A stretch of DNA of 64,000 nt from Cryptomeria japonica (lineage: Eukaryota; Streptophyta; Pinopsida; Cupressales; Cupressaceae): NCBI RefSeq assembly GCF_030272615.1, contig NC_081415.1, positions 373,467,009-373,531,008 on the forward strand. Direction: 5' to 3'. Positions within the stretch are counted from its first letter, which is position 1. Each line of letters starts with the position of its first letter. The notes beneath the pieces were generated by a model. It searched no databases, was not told the origin of the DNA, and worked only from the letters and a program-made list of their open reading frames with translations. Positions 24,113-35,445 of the stretch are shown here, one piece after another. Position numbers and translations under genes: made by a program.

Positions 24113-25290
24113 CTTTGTTTCTCACTCAACCAAGAAACTAGTCTGGTTCCAAGAAAAAATGCTCCTTCGGTGGTGCTTTTTCTATCATCCATACCTCCTA
24201 CCTAATTTGCATCTGTGTATGCACATAATTCAAAGTTTTCATCTCTAGGATAACATAATTCAAGATTTGTTGTGCCTTCCAAGTACCGGAAAATCCTTTT
24301 TACTACTGATTCATGATTTTCTCGAGGATTACTCTGAAATCTTGAAACAATACATACTACATTCATGATATTAGGTCTTGTTTGTGTTAAATACAGTAAA
24401 CCTCCTATCATAGATTTGTATCTAGTTGGATTAATAGGTGTAGATTCATCCCTTTGTGATAATTTGTCATTTGTAGTCATAGGTGTGCTTACTGGTTTAG
24501 AGTTCTCCATCCCAAATTTCTTTAATAACTCCTTCAAGTACTTGGATTGACTCAAGAATATACCTTTATCAGTTTATGAAATCTGCAATCCTAAAAAGAA
24601 TTTTATTTCTCCAATCATAGACATTTCAAATTCTTGATGCATTTCAATAGAAAATTCTTTACATAATCCATCTTCTCCTCCAAAGATTATATCATCAACA
24701 AAACCTTCTATAACCAAGATGCCATCATTAGTCACTTTATAATATAAGTTGTTGTCAGCATTACCTTTATAAAAACCAATCTTCAAAAGATATTTATCCA
24801 ATCTTGCATACTAAGCTCTTGGAGCTTGTTTCAATCCATACAAAGCTTTCCTTAACCAGCAAACCATATCTTTGTTATCTGTCAAAGAAAATCAGTCAGG
24901 TTGTTCAATGCAAACTTCTTCTTCAAGATCTCCATTCAGAAATGCACATTTAATATCCATTTGATATACTTTGTAGTTCTTATGCAATAGCCAAAAATAA
25001 TCTAACTGCCTCAATTTTGGCTACCGGTGCAAATGTCTCATTATAATCAATTCCTTCTTTTTGAGAATATCCCTTACACACTAGTCTTGCTTTATTTTTG
25101 ATTACCTTACCATCTTCATTAAGTTTGTTTCTAAATACCCATTTGGTTCCAATTACATTTTTATCTTTAGGCCGGGGAACTAATGTCCAAGTGTTATTCT
25201 TCTCAATTTGTTGTAATTCTTCCTCCATAGCTTTAGTCCAATATTTATCTTCACATGCCTTGTTAACTGATGATGGTTCAATTTGAGAAA
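24113..25290 (-). pseudogene. Copia reverse transcriptase and RNase H (decayed, RNase H truncated)
   Basis: RT starts near 25228 ([35 protein letters not shown]). A frameshift near 24990 leads to the rest, with FVDDIIFG, the YVDD-type catalytic box, at about 24690. RNase H follows with LLYLTQTRPNI and YTDAN. The GGMDDRKSTTEGAFFL block follows a TAG stop and the domain ends abruptly at the deletion junction with the LTR. The DEDD catalytic set of RNase H is therefore incomplete. Confidence 0.88.
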
Positions 25291-25563
25291 TAATTCATAC
25301 CTCTTCATTTTCCAATCTTCCTCTTCTCATAACTCCTTTATACTTATTTCCAATTATCTGATCTTTAGAATGATTCAGTCTTACATACGGGGGTGTCTTT
25401 GTTTGTTGTTGTTCCTCAGTTACTGTGGAATTTTTAGATGATATCGGTGTAGCGGGATCTTCATTCTATACTGGTGGATTCAGTGTAGGTTCATTTGTTA
25501 GAATTTTTGTTGCCAGTTCAAAGTCTATATAGCTTGAAGTTCCTCTGAATTGTTCATCAATCT

Positions 25564-26895
25564 TCACATTTGTACTCTCAACAATTTTCTGCAATCTTTT
25601 GTTATAACATCTATATGTCTTGCTCTTAGATGAATAACCAAGAAATATTCCTTCATCACTTCTAGGATCAAATTTGCCAATATACTCATCCCTTCTAATA
25701 TAGCATTTACTTCCAAAAATTCTAAATATTTAAGAGTAGGAGTAATACCAAACCATAGTTCATGAGGAGTCTTACTGGTTTCACCTTTGATGTGAGCTTT
25801 GTTGAATGTATAGACTGATGTACTTACTACCTCTCTCCAATATACATGTGGTAGATTTTCTTCTGATAACATACTTCTTGTAGCATCCAAGATAGTTCTA
25901 TTTTTCCTTTCAACCACTCCATTTTTTTGTGGTGTCTGAGGTGCTGATAGTTGTCTTCTGATTCCATTCACTTTACAAAATGCATTAAATTCCTTAGATG
26001 TAAATTCTCCTCCTTGATCTTATCTTAGACATTTAATTTTCTTACCGGTTTCATTTTCTACCAGTGCTTTGAACAGTTGTAACTTCCCAAGTGCTTCTGA
26101 TTTTTCTCTCAGAAAAGTAACCCAACACATTCTAGAATAGTCATCAATGATTAGCATGAAATATCTATCATCTTGTAAAAATTTTGTTCTAGTTGGACCA
26201 CATAAATCAGTGTGAATTAAGTCAAGAGCATTATTGAATTTTTCTGGAATACTTTTAAAGGTGGCTCTAACTTGTTTTCCAAATCTATATTCCTTACATA
26301 TTGTATTGTGAGGTTTGACAATTTTAGGTAAATCTCTAACTACCTTAGTAGTACTGATTTTTACCATGCAATCAAATTTTACATGACAGAGTCTCTTATG
26401 CCATAGCCAACTCTCATCAATATGTGCAATCAAGCATGTATTTTCATTGTTATTCAAATGAAAGATATTACCTCTAGTTTTATTACCGGTTGCAATTTCT
26501 AAACCAGTTCTATTCATGATTTTGCATTTTCCATTTTTGAATTGTAACTAAAATCCTTTCTCAACTAATTGACCAACACTTAAAAGATTATTCTTTAAAC
26601 CTTCAACATAGTAAACATTGTTAGTATTATGCTTTACATCAAGAGATATTGTACCTTTACCTTTGATCAGACAAGCTTTATCATCTCTAAATCTCACTAG
26701 ACCTCCATTATATTCTTGAAAGTTCAAGAATTTACCTTTATCTCCTATCATATGATGTGAACATCCCGAATCAATGATCCATTCATCCTTTACTTCAACT
26801 TTAGCTACCAAGGCCTTCTCTACCGGTTGGTCTTCTATTATAGCAACAAAAACCCATCCATTGTCTATCGGATCCTCATCAGAATCATCAGTCAC
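25564..26895 (-). pseudogene. Copia protease and integrase (decayed)
   Basis: The protease has WIIDSGCSHHM (catalytic DSG) at about 26795. GAG-pre-integrase and integrase follow, with H and H in WLWHKRLCH. The CX2C pair reads CKEY, so one zinc-binding Cys is Tyr. The catalytic triad is present as HTDLCGP, DQGGEF and KNGVVERKN. Stops occur before DQGGEF and elsewhere, and a frameshift near 25730 scrambles the end of the domain. The region 25291-25563 is the decayed link to RT. Confidence 0.88.
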
Positions 26896-26949
26896 TCCTT
26901 CATCAGCAAGATAACAAGATTAGTCTTTACTCTTCTTAAATCTGTATCT

Positions 26950-27806
26950 CTAATATTTAGGGTTAGGCTTGTATGTTCTTCTAGCTTCTTCTCTTAGTCT
27001 AGCATGTCTATCAGGGCATCTTGAAGCCATGTGACCAATCTTATTATAGTTAAAACATTTAAAGGGTGCTTTACCTTCATACTTACTTCCAACTGGACCT
27101 TTAGGCATTTTCTTTGCAAATAGTGCTTCAAGTTCTTCAAGTTCTTCATTTTCTTTCCTACGTTCTTCAAGTTCTCTTGCATAAAAGGCTTTCCAATCAG
27201 ATTTGTTAAATGATGATGCAGATGATGTTGATGCTTTAAAGGCTAAATCTCTCTTTATAGTAGCAATAGGACCAAATTCCTCAATTTCAAAGGCTAAAAG
27301 TTTTCCAATTAATGTATCTCTAGTTACTGATGTATTAGGCATTGTTCTTAACTCATTTATAGCAGTGACTTTCATTTTATATACTAGTGGAAATCCTCTT
27401 ATAACTTTTGAAACAACTTCATCTTCACTTAAGGTTCCTCCACAACATTTTCATACCTGACCCGGAGGCTTTCAAGCTTTGCAATTTTGACTATGGAAAC
27501 TCCTTCATTCAGTGTTTCCAAATGATCCCAAATAGCTTTAGTAGTGGACCTATCTGATAATCCCATGATTTGTTGATTGGTTAATGTGCTCAAAAGTGCT
27601 TCTCTTGTTTTGCAATCATTTTCTTCATCTTTCCCCAAGGTAGGTGGATTAGGATGACCATGAGTAGGAGCAGTATAGCCAATCTTTGTAACTTCCCAGA
27701 TGTCCTTTCCAATGCAATTTAAATGTGTCTCCATTCTGGTCTTCCATATGCCATAGTTGGTTCCATCAAGTTTAGGACTGTCCTTCCTGAAGTAGTTAGT
27801 AGACAT
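26950..27806 (-). pseudogene. Copia Gag (UBN2-type domain plus zinc knuckle)
   Basis: ATG at 27806, 42 bases past the primer site. The first 125 codons contain KLDGTNYGIWKTRMETHL, the DUF4219/UBN2 start of Copia Gag. A frameshift near 27400 leads to the second part (27375-26950) with a Glu-rich helix and one knuckle, CFNYNKIGHMASRC, whose second Cys is Tyr. The same CFNYNK variant is the first knuckle of the gag-like protein at 6862-7974. Confidence 0.88.
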
Positions 27807-27848
27807 TGGATCTCCTCAAGTTGTTAAACTTCTGCAAAAGAGGACTAA

Positions 27849-27860
27849 GCTCTGATACCA
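27849..27860 (-). promoter_or_regulatory. Primer-binding site, initiator tRNA-Met
   Basis: TGGTATCAGAGC on the minus strand, two bases from the right LTR. Same site and spacing as in the 2351-8851 element. Confidence 0.92.
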
Positions 27861-27862
27861 AT

Positions 27863-28892
27863 TGTTAGGTCCCAGAGACAACTGAGAGAGGGGGGGTGAA
27901 TCAGTTGTCAAATAAATTCAAATAAAAAAATTTAATCTACTTATTCCTAGATACCCGTAAACCAGACTTTTATATTGGTGAGCAGTTTTATCAGATAATT
28001 GCAATACCAGTAAAGATTAATGCATGAAATAAAAAAGACAAAGTCATCCACAACGCTTACCACCAATATTTGTGAGTGGAAACCCTGTAAGGGGAAACAC
28101 CATGGTGGGAAACCTTACCCACAATTAGATGATACTACTACAGATAGTAAGTGTATACAAATGGGGTCTACACATGCAAAAATGCCAAGCGCCTAGAGCT
28201 CACTACTCAAACACAAAATAGGAGTCACACTGACTACAATTGGATGGTTAAATCCAATAAGAATGTACTGCTCAAAATAGCATCTTCATATGCTTGATTC
28301 AATACCGGTGTAGTTCTGATATGCTTTCTCAAAAACCTTGCTTCACCTTCAAATGATGTCTGTGTGTATAGCTCTCCTTAATCTCGCATATACCTTCTCA
28401 CAAAACTTCTTCGCATTCCACACACAATCTTACAAATAAGATCTTACATTTATATCATAACATAGGACCAATTTTAGTAGGTCAACTCTAAAGGATATTA
28501 TAATAAAATCAATTTACAAATGAATTAATGCCCAATGCAACAACCTATTCAACATGTCAGCTTAATGCATTTACAACAATAATAAATCATCTGCATAGCG
28601 TGCCATGCTGATCTGGAAAAGATAAAACTGTCGGTGTATAACCTGGACCTATTTGCCACTAACAACAAATATGAATATACCAATAATCAAATCTCCAAGA
28701 CAGTGTCCAAATGATGTCTTCGACATAACCAAGTGTTTTCCATGCCATTCCAAGTGTCGGTGTACCAGATACCAGTGACTATGCATGAGTCATTTGCTTG
28801 CCGGTGAATGTTGTTGATTCTCCAAAGTGCCAGAGTTGATAAGTGTTAGTACGTGTTGACATCAATGACAAAACCATACCAAAATACCAACA
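27863..28892 (-). repeat. 5' LTR of the Copia element
   Basis: 1,030 bases, TGTTAGG…CCAACA, direct repeat of the left LTR with scattered substitutions. Shares a core (CTGCACATGCAG-like word, GGCCAAG, CCTAGAGCTCACT) with the LTRs of the nested element at 2351-8851. Confidence 0.92.
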
Positions 28893-28897
28893 TGGAG
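28893..28897. repeat. Target-site duplication, right copy (TGGAG)
   Basis: Perfect 5-base match to 23065-23069. Confidence 0.9.
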
Positions 28898-29422
28898 TTG
28901 TTTTCAGTTTTTAGAATATTTTCATAATCAAAATCTCTTTTACTTTCTGCATTAGGAGTAAGATTAGTGTAGAAAACCCCCCTCCGCAATCAAGTGCATA
29001 CATGCTTAGAAACTAAGGTTAAAGCCAAAAACATGAGTTCATCCATCTTCCTTAGTACATTTTCATTGAGATGATCTACTGTAAGTTATAGTGTCTTGAG
29101 TGTCATGAAGCTGAAAGTTATTAGACATTGAATAGGTTCACCCACCTTGGTCTCACAGAGCCAAAAGTGCAGGAGATCTCGGTCATTGTGATTGAATATC
29201 GTTCGTTGGCCAAATCCTTCCCCGAGTTTGTCGATGAGTTAATGGAAATTCCTCTATGACTCAGGGATTGTTGGTTTTGACCCCAATAGGTTCCCCAAAA
29301 TTGGTGGCATCTTACACTCCTTTTGATATTTCTTCGCACTCCTTATCTTCTTCATCTCTCTTTCTTCTAGTTTGTCATGATTATTTATGTAAGATCATAC
29401 TCCCGCTAAAGTAGGGACTAAA
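28898..29422 (+). other. End of an internal retroelement region with polypurine tract
   Basis: No clear coding frame. It ends in CTAAAGTAGGGACTAAA just before the LTR at 29423. The same signal in inverted form, CTAAAGTGAGGGCTAAA, borders the LTR at 46963. So this is the last part of a plus-strand element whose 5' portion is not identified. Confidence 0.6.
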
Positions 29423-29639
29423 TGCAACATCCTAAAATTGTACCCTTTTCAATTTTGACCGCATTTAGGGACCTTTCTTTAGTATTCTCATTATCATGCT
29501 TGATCAAGACCTATTTATGCCTCTACCATGCAATAAACATCATATTTTCATCTTGTACCTTACTGGGACCCCTTAACCCTGACCCTATTTGGGGTACAAC
29601 CAATGCGTGGCACCTTGGTCCTTACTAGGACCATGGCAC

Positions 29640-30829
29640 TGTTACTACTTATTATAGTTGCCATTAGTTTTATATCCAAAGTCATTCTATATACTCTAGT
29701 TGGTTACTATTACCGAAACATTCAATCAATATGCACAAAATAGTCGGTTATAGAAGAAAGTAGTCACAGAGCCCAGTATTCACCGAGTTGTCTACCGAGT
29801 AACATTCCATGTCTACCGAGTAGAAACAATGATACACTGAGTTGATATACATCGAGTGAATCATGTTACCAGATTCATTGAATCTAGACACACATGGGAA
29901 AATGTGTTACAAGATCGAGGAACAAAGAACCGTTATCACATTGGAAATTGCACTTAAAGATTTTGTATGATTTTGAGGTCATCTATCCAATGAACTATTT
30001 TTTATGGTTATTCATTCAATAAATCATGTTTGTAAGATCGAAGCAATGAACCTGATCACCAACATAAGATATCTATTTACACAGCATGAATTGAGGATCA
30101 AAATATATGAAAAAAAAGAAGAGATGAATGTGCGTGAAGCAAGACACATGTGACAGATAATGAAGCACTGAGTGTTATGACTGTTACAGAGACACAAAGG
30201 TCACCGAGAAGGATTTTAGAGAACAGTCAAAGAACAGAGTAAACATAAGGGTTTACCAAGTTACTTTATGGGTTACCCAGGTATGCTATAAGCAAGGTAA
30301 TCTCATTTTGAGCACATAGAATTTGCTATAACATTCCATATGTAAAGTTGCAGATATTTGTAAAGATTTTATTGTAATATTTTGAAGTTGTAAGAGAAAC
30401 CTTTAACAAGGTAAAAGACTCTAACAAAGTCTATAAATTGTAAAGCCTTTAACCAGGTGCAACAGTTAGAATAAGTGTTGTAAAATCCTTTAGCAAGGTA
30501 GATCTAATGATCTTGATACTCCTAATAGGGTAAGCTATCAGAAATAGCTGAGCATGTAGCTCTAACCGAGCAACCTTTATTATTGTAGTAGTGAAGTTGT
30601 GGGTGCCATCCCCACCACATTTTTTCTCTCTAACCAAGAGTTTTCGCGTAACCAAAATATATTATGGAGTGAATCATGTATGATTGTTATTTATTTGTTT
30701 TAGCTTTATGTTATGTTATAGCAGTTTGTGGTTTATGCATAACAGTGAAGATATTGTTGATAAAAGGATTTGAAGTACTGATTCACCCCTCCCCTCTCAG
30801 TACATTAGCGTTCCATATTGAGCCTAATA
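29640..30829 (+). mobile_element. Solo LTR of a Copia-like family, inside the family C LTR
   Basis: TGTTACTAC…CCTAATA, 1,190 bases, bounded by GGCAC at 29635-29639 and 30830-30834. Contains repeated ACCGAGT words (about 29780-29870), CCATCCCCACCACA and CACCCCTCCCCTCTCAGTAC near its end, like other Copia LTRs here. With only one LTR between perfect duplications, it is a product of LTR-LTR recombination. Confidence 0.9.
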
Positions 30830-31237
30830 GGCACCATGCCATGGTCCTCCCTAATTAGGGCCTAATTTGAATCTTGGGCCCTATCCAAAATTTGAGCAGG
30901 AATTACTTCTCCATGTCGGCCTATGTCAAAAAATTAATATGTTTGATGGTAGGCAAGTATATAAGGAGGTACTCCCCTCTCATTTTGAGATACAATCATA
31001 AGGCAAGGAGAACTATAGACAAGAAAAAAAGCATTCAAGCATTGGATAATTCATCATCAAGAATTCCTAGAGGTCTTCAAGGTTGCATATTCCTTATATA
31101 TCCATTGTGGAGAAAATTTACATCATTCATTTGCAAGCATGTGTGTGTGTTAGGTTTTTTTCATGTCCATGCCATTTCATACAACATATGTAATTACATG
31201 CATGAATAAAAGCATTATCATCATTCATTGTAGATTT

Positions 31238-31242
31238 GAAGG
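31238..31242. repeat. Target-site duplication, left copy (GAAGG)
   Basis: Perfect match to 44245-44249, outside the 13-kb element. Confidence 0.9.
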
Positions 31243-32712
31243 TGTAGATAGGAATTTGGGAAAACATCAAAGCAATATTAAACTAGCTCAATCACAAAAA
31301 CTAGATTGCAATGATAAAAAATCCTAATTACAATCAATAAAGGCATGAAGATGAAATACTACAATAAAAAGAAAACCAAAGCATGTATCTCCTTCATGTG
31401 GCTCCATTGTTCTTCTTTCACCTTCCAATTTGATGTTGTTCTCACCTACAAAGTGAATTTGCAAGTGGAAAGCAAGTTGTTGATGAAATTTGTAGCATAA
31501 GGTTACTCGAAAATGTGATTGATTGATTGACAAAGGAACTCATCCAATTTATAGACAAATTGGAGAGAGGACAAGATTAGCATGAAGAGATTTGAAAGGA
31601 AATTCAAATCAAGAATGGCAAAATTATGACAAGTGTATGACAATTGCTATGCAAGGTGTTATGACAAATTATTACAAATTATGACAAATTGCTATGCAAG
31701 ATGTATGACAAAAATTTGAAATAGAAATAGAAATTAGGAGAAATTAGAAAATTAGGTGAATTAATTAATAATTTTTCATTCATTAATTAATTCACAAAAA
31801 GAGGGGGAATTAATTAGCCAATTAACTAAATATTTAATTGTGACAAGAAGACTTAGGATAAATAAATAAACTATTTAACCTAGAGGGAAAATGACAAACA
31901 AGATTAAATGAATAAATCATAAAACCCTAGAAGATGAATTAGAAATGCAAGGATGACAATTAGGTCTTGACAAAAGATAATTGATGTAGGGTCGATTTGA
32001 TCATGATTCAGATTGACAAAGGACCAATGTTGATAAATGATTGAGATTGGTTTGACAAAAATCAATGACAAATTGACCAAGATTGACAAGGAGACCAATT
32101 GATAAGCGCCAATTGACGAGGAACAATGACTAATTGATCCAAATTGACATGATTGAAAAGGACAAAGATCGATAACGAATCAATGACAAATCGATCGCAA
32201 GATGACGAGATTGACGAGGACAAGGATCGATGACAAATCAATCGCAAAATGACAAGATTGACAAGGACAAGGATCGATGACAAATCGATCGCAAAATGAC
32301 AAGATTGACAAGAACAAGGATCGATGACAAATCGATCGCAAAATGACAAGATTGACAAGGACAAGGATCGATGACAAATCGATCACAAAATGACAATATT
32401 GACAAGAGGACAAAACCCTAATTCTATCATCGATTAGGATTGATGATGTCCAAAATGATGATAAATGAGCACACACCATGATGCGACAGGATAAGATCGA
32501 CCAAAATCATGATTGAAGATTGCTATCGATAAGACCTAATTCAAAAGCGATAAAATGAGGAATGCAAAAGAAGGACTCAATGCTCACAAATGATAAAGAC
32601 CAAGTGCGCAACATAGAAGAAATGTTAATGCGACGCAAGAACCCTAAAATAAGGCAATGCGCAAATGTTAAAGTATGACTCCGCAAGCATTGACCATTTT
32701 TAGATGTCTACA
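31243..32712 (-). repeat. 3' LTR of the 13-kb element
   Basis: 1,470 bases, TGTAGATAGG…GATGTCTACA. The first ~230 bases differ from the other LTR at roughly ten positions by eye. Contains a 47-bp tandem repeat. Confidence 0.93.
32190..32405. repeat. 47-bp tandem repeat inside the LTR
   Basis: Unit contains GCAAAATGACAAGATTGACA then GGATCGATGACAAATCGATC. Successive units start at 32244, 32291 and 32338, exactly 47 apart, with degenerate copies on either side. It is the source of the apparent repetitive protein frames on the minus strand, which I do not regard as genes. The other LTR carries the same array at about 43710-43925. Confidence 0.9.
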
Positions 32713-32731
32713 TTTTGCCCCTCTTTGAGAC
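32713..32731 (-). promoter_or_regulatory. Polypurine tract of the 13-kb element
   Basis: On the minus strand CTCAAAGAGGGGCAAAA precedes the LTR start TGTAGACATC. Same core as the Gypsy tract at 16965-16980. Confidence 0.85.
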
Positions 32732-33542
32732 AATGCAATTCTAAGCGTTGTTTCAAAGAACAATAATGAAAAATGCCCCAGACAATAACAATGACATATG
32801 CATGCCCCCTCGAGGAATTGGTCAGAAAAATCCAGAAAAGAGGCCAATTGATCGATAAGAATGACAGAAGGTGATATGTTCGAACGAAGCAAAAATCAGA
32901 AGTCAGATACACAAATGACAAGCAGTGGAAGGTGCAAAAGACCATGACCAGCATAAGATGGAGAGGATGCACGTCCATCTAGGTACTGACAAAGAGCTAT
33001 ATAGGAGACAAAGAGAATGAAAAGAGTTCATTTGCACTGGCCAAAGTGGAGGAGTTGTTGCTCTGGAAAGGGACCCTTGCATAGAGATGGTGAACATTCC
33101 AATGGCAGATCACCTTGGGGAATGTGTACGCACCTACAGACAACCGGATGACATGAGAGCAGTGATATGTAGCTCAAAAACCCATATGTCAAATTTCATG
33201 AATTTTGCTTGCTTGCGGGACATTGCGGGGCCCACAAAGGAAGGAAAAAGAGAGTTATGCGCCTATGTGGGCGCATTTTGCACCTATGTAAATAGGTTCT
33301 ATGCCTGTGAAAGGTACACAGGCATAGCTTGATACTGCACAGGTGCAAGACAGGGTACACAGACGCAGTTGTGCACTTAGGACCCGAATTTGACCAAAAA
33401 CAGTGCACGAATGATCCCGAAAAGAGGGATAAGGGTAGGATAGGTCAAAATAGATAAGAAAAACCCTGATTGGTACATGAAACAAGGAAATGTAGCCCTT
33501 AGGAGAAAACCCTAAAACTGATAAATTTGTGCCCCAATTGTG
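32732..33542. other. Interior 3' region, upstream of the PMD gene
   Basis: No gene. On the plus strand this is the likely 5' flank of the PMD gene. About 33245-33375 has repeated words around CCTATGT and CACAGGC, similar to the 21-bp repeats at the other end of the element. Confidence 0.45.
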
Positions 33543-35445
33543 ATGCAGAGTCGACAGTATCCATTGATTACGTGGGAGAACAGACCCGACTACTTCATGT
33601 TGCAATACAGACTCAGGAGTATTAACAAAGATACACTAGCAGGACTTGGATTATACTACATCACATACATGCCCGAGATTAGGGCAAACACAAGACTGCT
33701 CACCGCATTGGCAGAGCGATGGCATTCAGAGACTTCTTCATTCCATCTGCCGACTAGAGAGGCGACGGTGACACTAGAGGACGTGTGGCGTATCCTTCGC
33801 ATTCTGATTCATGGGGAGATGGTAGTATATGACCCATGGATAGGGAGAGACTCATTGTGTAGATTATTTCAGTGCGATGCAGATGACCTCGATATCATAG
33901 AGAGGGAGATCTGCTGGGAGACCATGGCAGCAAAGTACGATCAGCAATATGTGGTGATAGCAGTGGTTATAGCATGCCTATTAGCAGGGGACAGACAAGG
34001 ACATGGATTCCCTATTGGATGGGGAAGAGTGCTAGAGCAGATGGCGATAGAGGGGACTATATATGCATGGGGACCATGTGTACTTGCTATGCTATATTTT
34101 CAGTTGCATCAGATAGCATATCAGAGGGTTCAGACTTTGAGCTGTGGGGTCACACTGTTGCAGGTATGGGCATTTGCAGGTATGGGCATTTGAGCACATA
34201 GCCATATGTCGACCAATTGCAGAGAGACAGGTAGTACCACATTGACCATATGTGTACTGTTATGGGGGAATGCTAAGACAGGGTCCATTTGGATACATAT
34301 TGTATTGGTGACATGAGCTAGACAGATTGAGAGATTTCACATGGAGGACATATCATGATTGCCCTGGATGATCAGATGATAGTGATGAGCTACCGTATTG
34401 TAGACAGGAGAGATACCTGATTGGGTGACTAGTGAACCACCAGAGAGTGATTGAGATGTACCTTCCAGAGAGAGTCAGACGATAGTTTGGAGAGAGATAG
34501 GATGTACCGATAGGGAATGCACACTTTGCCCGATCTCACAGAGAGACGAGTTAGTGGGGGAGGATGATTCAGCCACACATAGCATATACTGACTTCACAC
34601 AGCTACAGTAGAGATAGTGGGATTGGAGATCAGATGTTGTAGATGTCGAGATGACAGAGGAGTATGAGTGATGGTTTGCATGACGGCGGCCAGTGCCATT
34701 GACGGATCGTGATATTCCGGTACCTAGGAGATAGGAGGACTTCCCACTCGTTGGAGAGGAGAAGGAGGATGATGAGGATGGAGATAATGAGGAGGGAGAT
34801 GATGAGGATGGAGATGACAAGGAGGGAGATGATGAGGACAAGGTGAATGAGGAGAGTTCTAGGTGCATGCAGCGAGATGAGCCAGATCCAGCAGATTAGG
34901 AGGCATTGCAGGATATACCCATAGGGCAGGAGACAACGAGCATAGAGGAGATGCAAACATGTAGGGCCACCATAGCGAGTCAGCATGATTGCATTGCCAC
35001 ATTAGAGAGACATAATGCTATCTTGAGGATAGAGTAGGAGCAGTGGTCAACTAAGAGGGATACATTCAGAGCAGAGATAACCAAGCTGACAGTGGCTCGG
35101 GATACAGCGATAGCCCAGGCACAGCAAGCAGAGCAGAGAGTGACCGAGTATGTTGGGTCGATTAGGGATGCTAGTGTGCGTGAGATGGCACAGATGTTAT
35201 TAGAGGTAGGAGATGAGATGCACCATTTGAGGACTCTATATGAGAGTGCAGTTCCACCAGAATAGAGAGTAGCATCATATCGGTCATGATCGAGGACAGA
35301 GAGCAGGCAACGCCAGGAGGGGTGAGTGGACCTATGAAACCACCACAGCCAGGACTAGGGACAGGAGGGGTGGAATCCTCGAGACATGGCAGGGATGAGG
35401 AGGATAGAGGGAGCACCTAGAGACAGAGGCACGTGCTCCTTATGA
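33543..35445 (+). pseudogene. Plant mobile domain (PMD/MAIN-like) gene, antisense cargo of the 13-kb element
   Basis: ATG at 33543 opens 217 codons with FHLPTREATVTLEDVWRILR, the plant mobile domain hallmark, and VWAF where the other copy has VWAWEHLPICRP. A 16-bp tandem duplication at 34161-34192 shifts the frame. Past it the frame continues with HQRVIEMYLPERVRRQFG (end of the domain), an acidic run (EEKEDDEDGDNEEGDDEDG) at about 34760-34850, and a coiled coil to about 35250. About ten in-frame stops follow the duplication. The gene is antisense to the element. Homologous to the PMD gene at 13540-15320. Confidence 0.85.
34161..34192. repeat. 16-bp tandem duplication that frameshifts the PMD gene
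   Basis: Two perfect copies of CAGGTATGGGCATTTG. Removing one puts the downstream acidic and coiled-coil part in the frame of the start codon. Confidence 0.9.

Larger units (their letters stand above)
23070..28892 (-). mobile_element. Ty1/Copia LTR retrotransposon, 3' end of internal region deleted
   Basis: LTRs at 23070-24112 and 27863-28892, TGGAG duplication on both sides, iMet primer site at 27849-27860. On the minus strand the order is Gag, protease, integrase, RT, RNase H, the Copia order. The polypurine tract, the C-terminal half of RNase H and the last bases of the left LTR are missing. The coding region has several frameshifts and stops. Confidence 0.93.

Noticed and set aside
32062-32479. 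Repetitive minus-strand protein frames (also 43438-44011) resembling a repeat protein
   Set aside because: They lie in the LTR and follow the 47-bp tandem repeat; 47 is not a multiple of three, so all frames show repeats.
34569-34986. Minus-strand Ser/Leu-rich frames
   Set aside because: Shadow of the acidic run of the PMD gene on the plus strand.
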